Shown: piece by piece, positions 24,664-32,482 of the stretch | Layout of the letters: every line of letters begins with the position of its first letter | Numbering within the stretch: position 1 is the stretch's first letter | NCBI GenBank assembly: GCA_009782515.1 | Contig: WRIY01000027.1 | Location: 1-35,054, forward strand | DNA from: Eubacteriaceae bacterium | Lineage (GTDB): Bacteria > Bacillota > Clostridia > Eubacteriales > Anaerofustaceae | Direction of reading: 5' to 3' | Length of the DNA: 35,054 nucleotides | The notes under the pieces: generated by a model | Databases searched by the model: none | What the model was told of the DNA's origin: nothing | Seen by the model: the letters and a program-made list of their open reading frames with translations, nothing else | Made by a program: the position numbers and the translations under genes

Positions 24664-24929
24664 ATATATTTTTTACAGACAGTGCTTGGGAGGATTATGA
24701 ATACTTGCAGAGCCAGGACATAAAAACAATGAATAAAATCAACAGTCTCCTAAAAACCATAAGCAGTGGCGGCAGCATTGGAAAAGCTGAAATCTTGAAG
24801 GGGAGCATGTCTGGCTGGAGCATGTCTGGCTAAAGAAGCACTCGCATTGACGAGTAAAACCGGCTTGTATATAAACTTAGCGGAGGCGTGGTCGAGGTTT
24901 ACAGCTGCAAAGGCCATTACGGAAAATAA
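24660..24929 (+). pseudogene. YoeB/Txe-family toxin, broken by a tandem duplication
   Basis: ATG 24660 overlaps the antitoxin stop (ATGA). The frame reads MNIFFTDSAWEDYEYLQSQD then MNKINSLLKTISSG, the hallmark N-terminus of YoeB/Txe mRNA interferases. After LKGSMSG a 15-bp direct duplication (AGCATGTCTGGCTGG, repeated with a changed last pair) brings in a TAA at 24831. The remaining toxin, STRIDE-stop-NRLVYKLSGG and VVEVYSCKGHYGK, continues in the same frame to 24927-24929. Two stops thus separate the N-terminus from the catalytic His/Tyr end. It is inactive, and recent enough to read throughout. Confidence 0.75.
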
Positions 24930-25034
24930 GCATATGCTTTTGGCGCAGGGCAATATTTACAGTAGGCAAGCAAGCGCCTTTTTTTAATTGGCGCTATGCA
25001 GTTGGTGCTATGTGGGTTCGTGAGATTTTCTCTG

Positions 25035-25160
25035 GTGCGCCCAGGTAGGGCGCTATAGCAAGCAGATGGAACTGCACCGCAAGACAGCGCGGGAACAGCC
25101 TGCCTAACCGAAAGGCGAAAGCTGATGCCAAGCAACTGTGAGTGTATACAGAGATCATTC
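25035..25160 (+). mobile_element. Group II intron, 5' domain I fragment
   Basis: GTGCGCCCAGGTAGGGCGCT at 25035-25054 matches the strongly conserved 5' end of bacterial group II introns. About 65 bases on, CAGCCTGCCTAACCGAAAGG and CGAAAGCTGATGCC match the conserved domain I block. No domain V hairpin, no reverse transcriptase and no 3' end are found nearby, so only the tip remains. The 5' splice junction would be TTTTCTCTG^GTGCGC. The fragment lies just behind the broken toxin gene. The right limit is approximate. Confidence 0.6.
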
Positions 25161-25421
25161 ATAGCTGTCAAAAAAAATTGCTTGATGCCTGCAAGAGAGC
25201 CTTTGGATAAGAAACGAAAGCATGCCCGGCATCCGCCGCGCTAACTGGGGTTGTCTTAATGGGAAATAGCATGCACCCTTGCATATTTTCAAGATTCGTA
25301 GCGAGATCAGCAAATTCTTTTTGCGAGTGACGTTAAGCATATGCTCCGAATAATGCCAATGAAATGAACTCAGAGTTTTCAAAAATGCAAAACGCTGATA
25401 AGCGCTTGCCGGCTATAGAGG
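25161..25421. other. Gap without a recognised gene
   Basis: No coding frame or RNA recognised. It may be remains of the intron or flanking mobile DNA. Confidence 0.4.
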
Positions 25422-26714
25422 CTAGCTTAGAATTTTTTTTAGCGCCCATAAAAGGTATAGCGGGACCTGGTTTGCCTCATTGCTCTCAAGCGATGAGGCA
25501 AAGAACTTTCCGGGCTTATATTGCTCAATGTATTTATCAAGCGAGGCGCTTTGCATGTTGGCGCCTTCCTGATTCATGGCGATGCCCGTGTAGGTAATAA
25601 TCGGGATCAGATCAAACCAGTCCTGTATTACAAGCACAGCCCTGTCCCATGAGCTGGAGTGCCAATACTTGGGCATCTCTTTATATAAATGCATTAGCTC
25701 GCAGAAAGCATAGTTCTCTGCCAGCGGTCCTGCAAGCATCCGGTAAAAACGGGCATTGCTCTCTATAAGCTTGTCTGCCTGCATGCCGGCAATGCGCCTG
25801 AGCATGCCGACATCCGGCAAGTAGAGCCTGTAATGGCCTTGCTCGCCTGATGGCTGCGCAGGAAATAGCGGTTCGCTGATTTTATCGGCCTGGTATGCCA
25901 GATCAGCGCTTAGCAGCCAGCTTACTGACTCCTGGAGATCATTGGCTCTATAAGCAAATTTATTGGGGCTCTCCCAAAGCTGGTGCACTATTGAATGCCA
26001 TATGGCCAGTATTGCGCTATCATCCGGCTTCGTTTCTGTAAGCAGGCATATAGCGTTTTCATTGCAGTCGATTATTTCCTGAAGCTTTTCATCCAGCCTT
26101 CTTGCGCTTTTGGTTTCGAGCCATGTTTTCACTGCTTCAGGCATGCCGCCGACAGCCATGTATTCAAACAATGCAGCTTCAAAGTTTGCTGCAATGGCTT
26201 CATTTATTTCAGCGCCTTTTGGAAGCTCCATGATATACTCAGCCATCATGCTGTGCCCGCTTGCTGACAGGAACTCCAAAAATGTCATCGGAAACAGGCT
26301 AAAGACATCTGCTTGTATGCTCCTAAGATCATAAATAGCGCCTAAGCAGGCGCCTGTGCATGCGATATGGTACTCCGGCAGATGCAGCGCGAACTCTATA
26401 AGCGACTGTATAGCGAACCGGGATAAATGTATGTCATCGAAAATTATAAGCGTTGTGTTTGGCTGTATGGGCCAGGCATGCCTTTGCCTTGCAAAGGAAA
26501 GCACATCATCAGGCTTTGGGCTTCCCAGCCTGAAAAAATCAGCCAGCTCCTGGTTTTCTGCAAAACTGAAGTATGCAGTGCTGGCATAGTTGCGCTTGCC
26601 AAACTCTTTAAGGGCCCAGGTTTTCCCTGCGCCCTCCATGCCCTTAAGCACAAGCAGCTTGCGCTGCTTGCTGCGCTTCCATACAATAAAGTCAAACAAA
26701 ATGTCTCTTTCCAT
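25422..26714 (-). CDS. AAA_14/DUF4143-type ATPase
   Basis: The 430-residue protein opens with a Walker A motif, VLKGMEGAGKTWALKEFG (~22-39), then Walker B as TLIIFDDIHLSRF (~89). A sensor-like HIACTGACLGAIYD follows, then FSLFPMTFLEFL. The C-terminal half carries YLPDVGMLRRIAGMQ, which corresponds to the 'LYFLDTGLL' strand of DUF4143, the nuclease-fold domain of this widespread family. The cellular role of the family is unknown. In anaerobes it is abundant and often solitary, as here. The ribosome site is weak (GAG). No partner gene follows in the same direction. Confidence 0.8.
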   Translation of the reverse strand: MERDILFDFIVWKRSKQRKLLVLKGMEGAGKTWALKEFGKRNYASTAYFSFAENQELADFFRLGSPKPDDVLSFARQRHAWPIQPNTTLIIFDDIHLSRFAIQSLIEFALHLPEYHIACTGACLGAIYDLRSIQADVFSLFPMTFLEFLSASGHSMMAEYIMELPKGAEINEAIAANFEAALFEYMAVGGMPEAVKTWLETKSARRLDEKLQEIIDCNENAICLLTETKPDDSAILAIWHSIVHQLWESPNKFAYRANDLQESVSWLLSADLAYQADKISEPLFPAQPSGEQGHYRLYLPDVGMLRRIAGMQADKLIESNARFYRMLAGPLAENYAFCELMHLYKEMPKYWHSSSWDRAVLVIQDWFDLIPIITYTGIAMNQEGANMQSASLDKYIEQYKPGKFFASSLESNEANQVPLYLLWALKKILS

Positions 26715-26779
26715 CTCATATCTCGCCCGGCAGTTTCTTATGGCATTATTGCCAAGCTTTTTTTACGGCATGCCGATAA

Positions 26780-27871
26780 TTATGGCAGGCATACGCTGCA
26801 TGGCTTATATCCGCTCTCGATAGCATCCCTTCTCAGCTTGAACTCCATCCTGTTGGCTTCAGACGGAAGGCTTGAGCATTGTGGAGTATGCAGCACTTTT
26901 GATCTGGAATTGCCAATAAACAGGCTTGGCGATTCGCTTGATGACTTCCCTTTTGATGTATGAAACCATACTCCATAGCCATCGCTGTAGCAATATATGT
27001 CGCCTTGTGAATCGGTTCTATATACGCTTGCGCCTTCGTCATAGAGCCTGTCAAGGGCGCTTTTTGTTGGATGGCCATATGAATTGTCTGTGCCAACGCT
27101 TATTACTGCATAATCTGGCATGACTTCGCGCAAGAACGGATAAGTGGAGCTGTTTGCTGAGCCATGGTGGCCAACCTTCAGGACAGTGGAAGATATGTTG
27201 GCGCCGCTTTTGAGAATCTCAGCCTCAGCTTCCCGCTCTGCATCGCCCGTAAACAAAAAGCTTGCGCTTTTGTATGTCAGGCGCAATACGATCGACATAT
27301 TGTTTATGTCGTCTGCCTTCTTTATCGGGCCCAATATTTCAATGCTGGCAGATCCCAGAGAAAGCACCTGGCCTGCTTTTGGCAATGTAATTTTTTTGTT
27401 TTGCTTTGCCAAGCTTTCAACGAAATTATTAAAGCTTCTTGAGCTGTATGCCACAGTCGGGCATAAGGCAGTTCCCACTTGGGCAAAGTTAAGGGCTCCG
27501 TTTAGCCCCCCTATATGGTCTTCATGAGGGTGGGTATTGACAATATACTTCAGATAGCGAACATTCCTTCCCTCAAGGAATGAATAGATAAGGCTTGACT
27601 CGCTTGAGTTGCCGCCATCTATCAGCATGGCTTCGCCTTCGCACTCTATGTATATAGCATCAGCCTGGCCAACATCGATAAAGCATACCATGAGCGGCGC
27701 ATCTGATGAGCCATCCCCGTTAATATCACTGGATATGGCAGTATCATTATTGCCTAAGATAGAGAGTATATCAAGTGCCAGGTCTATAAGCTCGCATGAA
27801 GCGAGCATAAAGGCCATGGCCACAGCGGCAAGCAATGCAGCCAGTCTTCTTTTTGTGTTTTTATTCTCCAT
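26780..27871 (-). CDS. ComEC-like metallo-beta-lactamase lipoprotein
   Basis: The 363-residue protein has a basic start and hydrophobic stretch ending in the lipobox LASC (Cys ~26), so it should be an exported lipoprotein. It then has the ComEC/Rec2-type metallo-beta-lactamase domain: FIDVGQADAIYI, VNTHPHEDHIGG (the HxHxDH zinc site, ~111-121), FLFTGDAE and LKVGHHGSANSST. The last ~50 residues form a small Cys domain (VLHTPQCSSLP ... KPCSVC) resembling the Ada metal-binding fold. ATG 27871 is chosen because GGGGG lies four bases upstream. ComEC relatives degrade DNA during uptake. A lipid-anchored surface nuclease or phosphodiesterase is likely, but unproven. Confidence 0.85.
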   Translation of the reverse strand: MENKNTKRRLAALLAAVAMAFMLASCELIDLALDILSILGNNDTAISSDINGDGSSDAPLMVCFIDVGQADAIYIECEGEAMLIDGGNSSESSLIYSFLEGRNVRYLKYIVNTHPHEDHIGGLNGALNFAQVGTALCPTVAYSSRSFNNFVESLAKQNKKITLPKAGQVLSLGSASIEILGPIKKADDINNMSIVLRLTYKSASFLFTGDAEREAEAEILKSGANISSTVLKVGHHGSANSSTYPFLREVMPDYAVISVGTDNSYGHPTKSALDRLYDEGASVYRTDSQGDIYCYSDGYGVWFHTSKGKSSSESPSLFIGNSRSKVLHTPQCSSLPSEANRMEFKLRRDAIESGYKPCSVCLP

Positions 27872-28118
27872 AATTCCCCCAAAACATCTCGTTGCCATAA
27901 TACTACAGGTATCCACATTTCATGTCAATTTATCTGCCAAAATCAATTTGCTTTGCCATAAATATGATGGGTATATCGAGAAAGCAGAAAGCACTCTATG
28001 ATATGCTGTGAAGTTTTTTATGCCAGAATTGGCGCTCAGCGAAAGGCTGCACGCTGCCCCGAACCGGCCGCTGCAGCCAAGGCAGCTTCGTTAGCCTCAG
28101 CCATAAAATGCATGCAAA
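27872..28118. other. Divergent intergenic region
   Basis: It lies between the metallo-beta-lactamase gene and rmuC. No gene is recognised. Promoters of both units must lie here. Confidence 0.4.
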
Positions 28119-28127
28119 TGATATAAT
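28119..28127 (+). promoter_or_regulatory. Extended -10 candidate promoter of rmuC
   Basis: TGATATAAT is a full extended -10 element. No good -35 stands 17 bases upstream. The leader would be about 155 bases. Confidence 0.4.
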
Positions 28128-28289
28128 TGCTTAGTGGGAAAATGCCAGTTTAGAATCTCATGCAGGCGATGTGCCGCATTAAGCCGCTTTTGAAGCTTAT
28201 GCTGTTCGACAGCCTGCATATTCTGATTGCTTGGAACGCGGGAAAGCCAGGTGCAATTGCCAAGATTGCATTGGCTCAAGGAGGCACAT

Positions 28290-29777
28290 ATGGATTTATG
28301 GCATATAGCGCTGGGCGCATGCCTGGCTCTGGCTGCAGGCGGTTTTTTCTACAATGCAGCCATTCTCAAGAGCATTAGGCAGAGCATAGCTGACGGCGAA
28401 AGCTTAGCGGGCAAAAGCAATGAGCTGATAAACGGGATAGAAGCCAAGCTGCGCGACGAAATGGCGCTAAACAGAAAAGAAATTTCAGCTTCAGGCAAAG
28501 AGAGCAGGCAGGAGCAGTCACAGTCATTCGCTACGCTTGGCAATGCGATGGAGGGCAGCATAGGCGCTCTGTCAAGCACTTTGTCTTCCCAGCTTGCTGT
28601 GCATGCTGACAGAGTGAAGGATCTTGCCGGCGCTGTAGAGGAAAAAATAGCGGCCTTTCAAGAAATGCTCTCCTCTTCTGAACGGGAGAGCCGCAGCCAA
28701 ATGGCCACCTCGCTGTCAAGCTTTGAAAAGGCCCTTTCTGAAAATATCAATGCCTTTAACACCAGGCAGAGGGAGCAATACAGCGATCTGGCGCGCCTTC
28801 TCAGCGCAACAGACACCAGGGTCAGCCAGCAGCTTGCCGCTATCAGGGCGGAAAGCTCAGAAAAGCTCGAAGAGATTAGAGGGACTGTCGAAGAGAACCT
28901 CAGGGACACTGTTGAGAAGCGCTTTAATGAACAGTTCGGCATTATAAGCGAGCAGCTGGACAGAGTCCATAAAGGGCTGGGAGAGATGCAGCAGCTGGCT
29001 ACAGGCGTTGGCGATCTCAAGAAGGCTCTGACAAACATCAAGCAAAGGGGCACAATTGGCGAAATACAGCTTGGGGCAATGCTTGAGCAAATGCTGGCGC
29101 CAAGCCAGTATGAAGCCCAGGCAGCAATATCAGGAAAGGGCGAAAGGGTTGACTTCGCTATCAAGCTGCCCGACAAGAATGCCGCCGGCGGGCAGCTTCT
29201 GCTGCCTATTGACAGCAAGTTCCCGATGGAGGGCTACCAGAGGCTGCTTGACGCTTACGAGGACAGCAGGAGCGAGGAGGAACTGAGAAAGGCTTCAAGC
29301 GCTTTTGAGCAGACAGTGAAAAGGGCAGCAAAATCCATACACGACAAGTATATTGATCCGCCAATTACAACAGACTTTGCTATAATGTTCGTACCGACTG
29401 AAGGCTTGTACTCTGAGGCTGTAAAGAGGCCGTCGTTGTTTGAGTCTATACAAAGGGATTATAAAGTTGTTATCGTAGGGCCTACGAATCTATATGCATT
29501 CCTAAACAGCCTTCAGATGGGGTTTCGCACTCTGGCAATTGAAAAACGCTCTAATGAGGTCTGGGTTATGCTTGGCGATATTAAGAAAGAGTTCGGCAAG
29601 TTTGGCTCCACGATTGACAGCGTTAGAAAGAAGCTGGATGCAGCAGCAAAAGAGATCGATCATGTCGGCACCAGGACAAGGGCTATCAACCGGAAGCTCT
29701 CTGCAGTTGAGCTGGCATCCGAAGATGCTGAACTGCTCGCTGCTGAAGAGATCGCAGCTGTCGAGGCGCCTGAGTAG
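28290..29777 (+). CDS. rmuC: DNA recombination protein RmuC
   Basis: The 495-residue protein has an N-terminal membrane anchor (residues ~4-24), then a long coiled coil (~30-255) rich in Gln, Glu and Ser. The RmuC nuclease-like domain follows: IKQRGTIGEIQLGAMLEQML, GERVDFAIKLP, LLLPIDSKFPMEGYQRLL and FAIMFVPTEGLYSEA. RmuC limits DNA inversions between short repeats and is linked to defence in some species. Its fold belongs to the PD-(D/E)XK group. The ATG at 28290 is set by AAGGAGG six bases upstream; the longer open frame lacks such a site. The prolyl-tRNA editing gene follows after 30 bases, so they are probably co-transcribed. Confidence 0.93.
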   Translation: MDLWHIALGACLALAAGGFFYNAAILKSIRQSIADGESLAGKSNELINGIEAKLRDEMALNRKEISASGKESRQEQSQSFATLGNAMEGSIGALSSTLSSQLAVHADRVKDLAGAVEEKIAAFQEMLSSSERESRSQMATSLSSFEKALSENINAFNTRQREQYSDLARLLSATDTRVSQQLAAIRAESSEKLEEIRGTVEENLRDTVEKRFNEQFGIISEQLDRVHKGLGEMQQLATGVGDLKKALTNIKQRGTIGEIQLGAMLEQMLAPSQYEAQAAISGKGERVDFAIKLPDKNAAGGQLLLPIDSKFPMEGYQRLLDAYEDSRSEEELRKASSAFEQTVKRAAKSIHDKYIDPPITTDFAIMFVPTEGLYSEAVKRPSLFESIQRDYKVVIVGPTNLYAFLNSLQMGFRTLAIEKRSNEVWVMLGDIKKEFGKFGSTIDSVRKKLDAAAKEIDHVGTRTRAINRKLSAVELASEDAELLAAEEIAAVEAPE

Positions 29778-29807
29778 GCAGCAATAAAATGTGAAAGGCG
29801 GAAGCAT

Positions 29808-30302
29808 ATGCCTGAAGGCAGCCAAAGCAAAGTATTTGAATTTTTAGACAGCCTGGCTATTGAATATAGCGTGCAAAGCCATCGCGCTGTTTTTACCATT
29901 GAAGATATGGAATCTCTGGAAATGGAGCACATTGACAGAGTGGCAAAAAACCTTTTTGTTCGGGATGACAAGAAGGAACACTACTATTTGGTTGTTATAG
30001 CTAAAGACAAAACTGCCAATCTAAAGGATTTGCAGCATAAGATAGGGAGCAGGCGCCTTAGCTTCGCCAGCGAAAATGACCTGGATAAATACCTGGGCCT
30101 GAAAAAAGGCGAAGTGTCCCCTTTCGGGGCGCTTAACGACGAAGCCAATGCTGTAAAAATCATAATCGATGAAGACCTGGCCGGCTATGAGTTCATCGGC
30201 GTTCACCCTAATGACAACACCGCAACTGTATGGATTTCTGCAGGCAATCTTGTTGCTGCGCTGGGCTGCATTGGCCATAAAGCCAGCTATATGCGCTTGT
30301 AG
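29808..30302 (+). CDS. Prolyl-tRNA editing protein, PrdX/ProX-like
   Basis: The 164-residue YbaK/ProRS-editing-domain protein clears Ala (or Cys) mischarged onto tRNA-Pro. It shows VQSHRAVFTIEDMESL, HIDRVAKNLFVRDDKK with the KNLF.RD motif, and SPFGALNDEANAVKIIIDE. It also shows FIGVHPNDNTATVWIS, which matches the freestanding PrdX/ProX type more than YbaK. The ATG follows AAAGGCGGA. It sits 30 bases after rmuC and may share its transcript. Confidence 0.9.
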   Translation: MPEGSQSKVFEFLDSLAIEYSVQSHRAVFTIEDMESLEMEHIDRVAKNLFVRDDKKEHYYLVVIAKDKTANLKDLQHKIGSRRLSFASENDLDKYLGLKKGEVSPFGALNDEANAVKIIIDEDLAGYEFIGVHPNDNTATVWISAGNLVAALGCIGHKASYMRL

Positions 30303-30329
30303 CAAGTCTTATCCAGACAGGAAAATCGA

Positions 30330-30358
30330 TTGAAAACAAAACGAAGAGCTACTATAAT
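30330..30358 (+). promoter_or_regulatory. Promoter of the GPH symporter gene
   Basis: TTGAAA (30330-30335) and TATAAT (30353-30358) are spaced by exactly 17 bases. This is the best promoter match in the window. Confidence 0.7.
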
Positions 30359-30417
30359 AAACTCATAACGTACCATCAGATATTTTATAGAGAATTATCT
30401 GCGCAATTACGGTATAT

Positions 30418-30448
30418 TGCAGATCGCTGCAGTGCAGCAATGTCTGCA
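30418..30448 (+). promoter_or_regulatory. Leader inverted repeat upstream of the symporter
   Basis: TGCAGA, GCTGC / GCAGC, TCTGCA form two nested inverted repeats (30418-30448) around the centre AGT. The element lies between the promoter and the ribosome site. It could be a repressor operator or an mRNA hairpin. Confidence 0.45.
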
Positions 30449-30483
30449 TTTTATAATATTTCATAAATTATACGGAGGAATTT

Positions 30484-31878
30484 ATGTCTGATCAAGCTCA
30501 ACAAGAGCAAACTGACCAACAAAAAAGGCTGCCATGGATATTTTTTATCTATGCTATTTCCGGCAGCTTTAACACTGTCGTTGCCATGCAGTACCTTAGT
30601 ATCTTCGTCACAGAATATACGGGAATTACTGCGGCATCACTGGCCAGCGTCCTGACAGTAGCGCGCTTTCTGGACTTGGGGGTATCGCTGTTTTCAGGCG
30701 CCATTGTGCAGAAATCAAACACAAAGACCGGAGCATTCCGCCCTTGGGTTCTTTTTTGCCCTCTGGTTACATGGGCCGGATGCGTCATATGCTTTATCAA
30801 CCCTAACCTCAGCGCGGGCGTAAAGCTTATGTTTATTGCGGTCGGCTACTGCATGACCCACTTCCCGATGAACTTCCTCACTGTTGCGCAGAACGGCCTT
30901 CAAACGAAGGTTGCCGGATCAAATCCGGAAGCCAGGCTTGCTATTGCATCCAGAAGGATCCAAGGCATGCAATTTGCCAGGATTATTACATCAGCTGCAA
31001 CTTTGCCTTTAATCAATACCTTTATGGCAACAGACCTTCCACTAAATGCCTACCTTATCGTAACAATACTCTTTGGCGTTATTAGCTTTGCAGGAGCTTT
31101 CCTTATTTACGCCCAGACAAAAGATTACGATCTTTACGATCCCAACGCCAAGAGCGCCGGCTCAGCTGCCAGCGTAAGCATTATTACAATGTACACACAA
31201 GCGCTGAAAAACCCGACAGTTGTGCTTCTCATGGTTGTTGACATCCTTCGAATGGTCGCAATGCAGACAGTTGCCTCCTGTGCCGCTTATTATTACAGGT
31301 ATTCCGGCGGGGACATGAACTACATGACTGTCGCAGGCGTTGCTGCCGGGTTTGTTGGATTCTTCTCTGCTCTGTTGGCTACCCCTGTAGCGCGCAAGAT
31401 TGGCAAAAAGATGTCCAGCATCGTCTCAGGGTTTACTGCCGGCGGCATATATGTGTTCATGGGGCTGTTCTGTGATGGCAATCCTTTGCTCTACATAATC
31501 CTTACATCAGCAATAACTATTGGCCTTGCTGTTGTTGGCGCTTGGGGCGTTAATCTTTATCTTGATGCCGCTGAAATCCAGCTATACGAGACCGGCATTG
31601 ACAATCGGCCATTTATAATGTCGCTGCAGAACGTGCCTATAAAGCTGGGCTTTATAGCATCAGGCCCTGCACTTGCATGGCTGCTTGCACAGGCAAGGTA
31701 TGAAGCCGGAGTTATGCCTGATACTGCAGTATTTGTTCGCTACCTTGGCATTGTGCCGGCAATTTTATATGCAATATCATCTGTATTGGTTATGGTTGGC
31801 TATAGAGTTGATGAAGCCCGTGCAGCAGAATGCGCTGAGCTCAATGCAAAAGCAATGGCTGAAAAAGCCGCTAATTAA
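30484..31878 (+). CDS. GPH-family (MFS) cation symporter
   Basis: The 464-residue membrane protein has about 12 hydrophobic segments. Marks of the glycoside-pentoside-hexuronide:cation symporter family are FFIYAISGSFNTVVAMQYLS at the first helix, and the loop ARFLDLGVSLFSGAIVQKSN with TKTGAFRPWVL, equivalent to 'D..TDP..G...D.T....GR.RPW'. Near the middle it has SIITMYTQALKNPTVVLLM. It probably moves a sugar or sugar acid with Na+ or H+; the substrate is not visible. GGAGG stands before the ATG, behind the promoter at 30330. No glycosidase gene is adjacent, so it is a single-gene unit. Confidence 0.85.
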   Translation: MSDQAQQEQTDQQKRLPWIFFIYAISGSFNTVVAMQYLSIFVTEYTGITAASLASVLTVARFLDLGVSLFSGAIVQKSNTKTGAFRPWVLFCPLVTWAGCVICFINPNLSAGVKLMFIAVGYCMTHFPMNFLTVAQNGLQTKVAGSNPEARLAIASRRIQGMQFARIITSAATLPLINTFMATDLPLNAYLIVTILFGVISFAGAFLIYAQTKDYDLYDPNAKSAGSAASVSIITMYTQALKNPTVVLLMVVDILRMVAMQTVASCAAYYYRYSGGDMNYMTVAGVAAGFVGFFSALLATPVARKIGKKMSSIVSGFTAGGIYVFMGLFCDGNPLLYIILTSAITIGLAVVGAWGVNLYLDAAEIQLYETGIDNRPFIMSLQNVPIKLGFIASGPALAWLLAQARYEAGVMPDTAVFVRYLGIVPAILYAISSVLVMVGYRVDEARAAECAELNAKAMAEKAAN

Positions 31879-31896
31879 GAGATATTCAGATAATTG

Positions 31897-31924
31897 GAGC
31901 GTTCATTTATGGGCGCTCTTTTAT
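31897..31924 (+). terminator. Symporter terminator
   Basis: GAGCGTTCAT and ATGGGCGCTC pair (with two G-T pairs) around TT and are followed by TTTTATT. It begins 18 bases after the stop. Confidence 0.65.
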
Positions 31925-31988
31925 TGCCTTTGAAGGTATGGCATGGCTGAACTGCCGGGAAGATATTCATAATGAATAATAGCATAAC

Positions 31989-32004
31989 AAGTAAGCGCTT
32001 GCTT
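31989..32004. promoter_or_regulatory. LacI/cre-like near-palindrome
   Basis: AAGTAAGCGCTTGCTT is palindromic at 14 of 16 positions around a central CG, resembling LacI-family or catabolite (cre) operators. It lies upstream of the AAA fragment and resistance-like genes. No promoter was recognised next to it, so function is uncertain. Confidence 0.3.
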
Positions 32005-32146
32005 AAATACAGATCGCTTGACAGCAGCCATCCGCTTTAGGCAGTGGCAAAGGCAATTGCAATTGCCCCGGCAGCAAACTGCCAAGCTTCGTGCAGAACT
32101 TAAAGACCAAATGAATCAGTTTAAAAATAGAAAGGAGGTGGCGTAA

Positions 32147-32482
32147 ATGGCAAGAGCAGACCTGTTATGCGACATCATTAAATACGGCCTGAATAACGGC
32201 AGTAACAACTTTCGCAAAGCAGCGGAGGCGATATGCGCCGAAGAGCGTTCCAATCAACACTACGCCTTAGCAAAGAAGATTGTAAAGGACACCGTTTCGC
32301 TGCCTTCTCGTAATGGCAGCGGCGACAGCATCGTATCAGAGAAGATTCCAGTAAAGAAGCTCGAACAGTTGCTTTTGCCACTGAGTATCATTGACAACTG
32401 CAATGAGCTGATAGAAGAGCACCAACGACAGCAGTCGATTGAACAGTTTATAGCGGAATGGAGGTCAGAGAAGTGGCCTTAA
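32147..32482 (+). CDS. AAA-ATPase N-terminal fragment (truncated)
   Basis: The 111-residue frame has an excellent ribosome site (AAAGGAGGT seven bases before the ATG). It reads MARADLLCDIIKYGLNNGSN then FRKAAEAICAEERSNQHYAL, and later LEQLLLPLSIIDNCNELIEE. This is the N-terminal leader of an AAA-ATPase family, which continues with '..YNL.PRNRVLL.GPPGNGKT'. Here the P-loop is absent: after HQRQQ the sequence jumps to SIEQFIAEWRSEKWP and stops. The P-loop core has been deleted, so no ATPase activity is possible. The end overlaps the next start, and the frame may now serve to couple translation of the resistance-like gene. In the 150 bases before it a possible stub (KLRAELKDQMNQFKNRKEVA) ends just ahead of the ATG. 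Confidence 0.55.
   Translation: MARADLLCDIIKYGLNNGSNNFRKAAEAICAEERSNQHYALAKKIVKDTVSLPSRNGSGDSIVSEKIPVKKLEQLLLPLSIIDNCNELIEEHQRQQSIEQFIAEWRSEKWP

Noticed and set aside
26427-26963. 178-residue plus-strand frame across the ATPase and metallo-beta-lactamase genes
   Set aside because: It is antisense to two genes with recognisable catalytic motifs and spans their gap.
28658-29218. 186-residue minus-strand frame inside rmuC
   Set aside because: Ser/Leu-rich shadow of the RmuC coiled coil, with no ribosome site.
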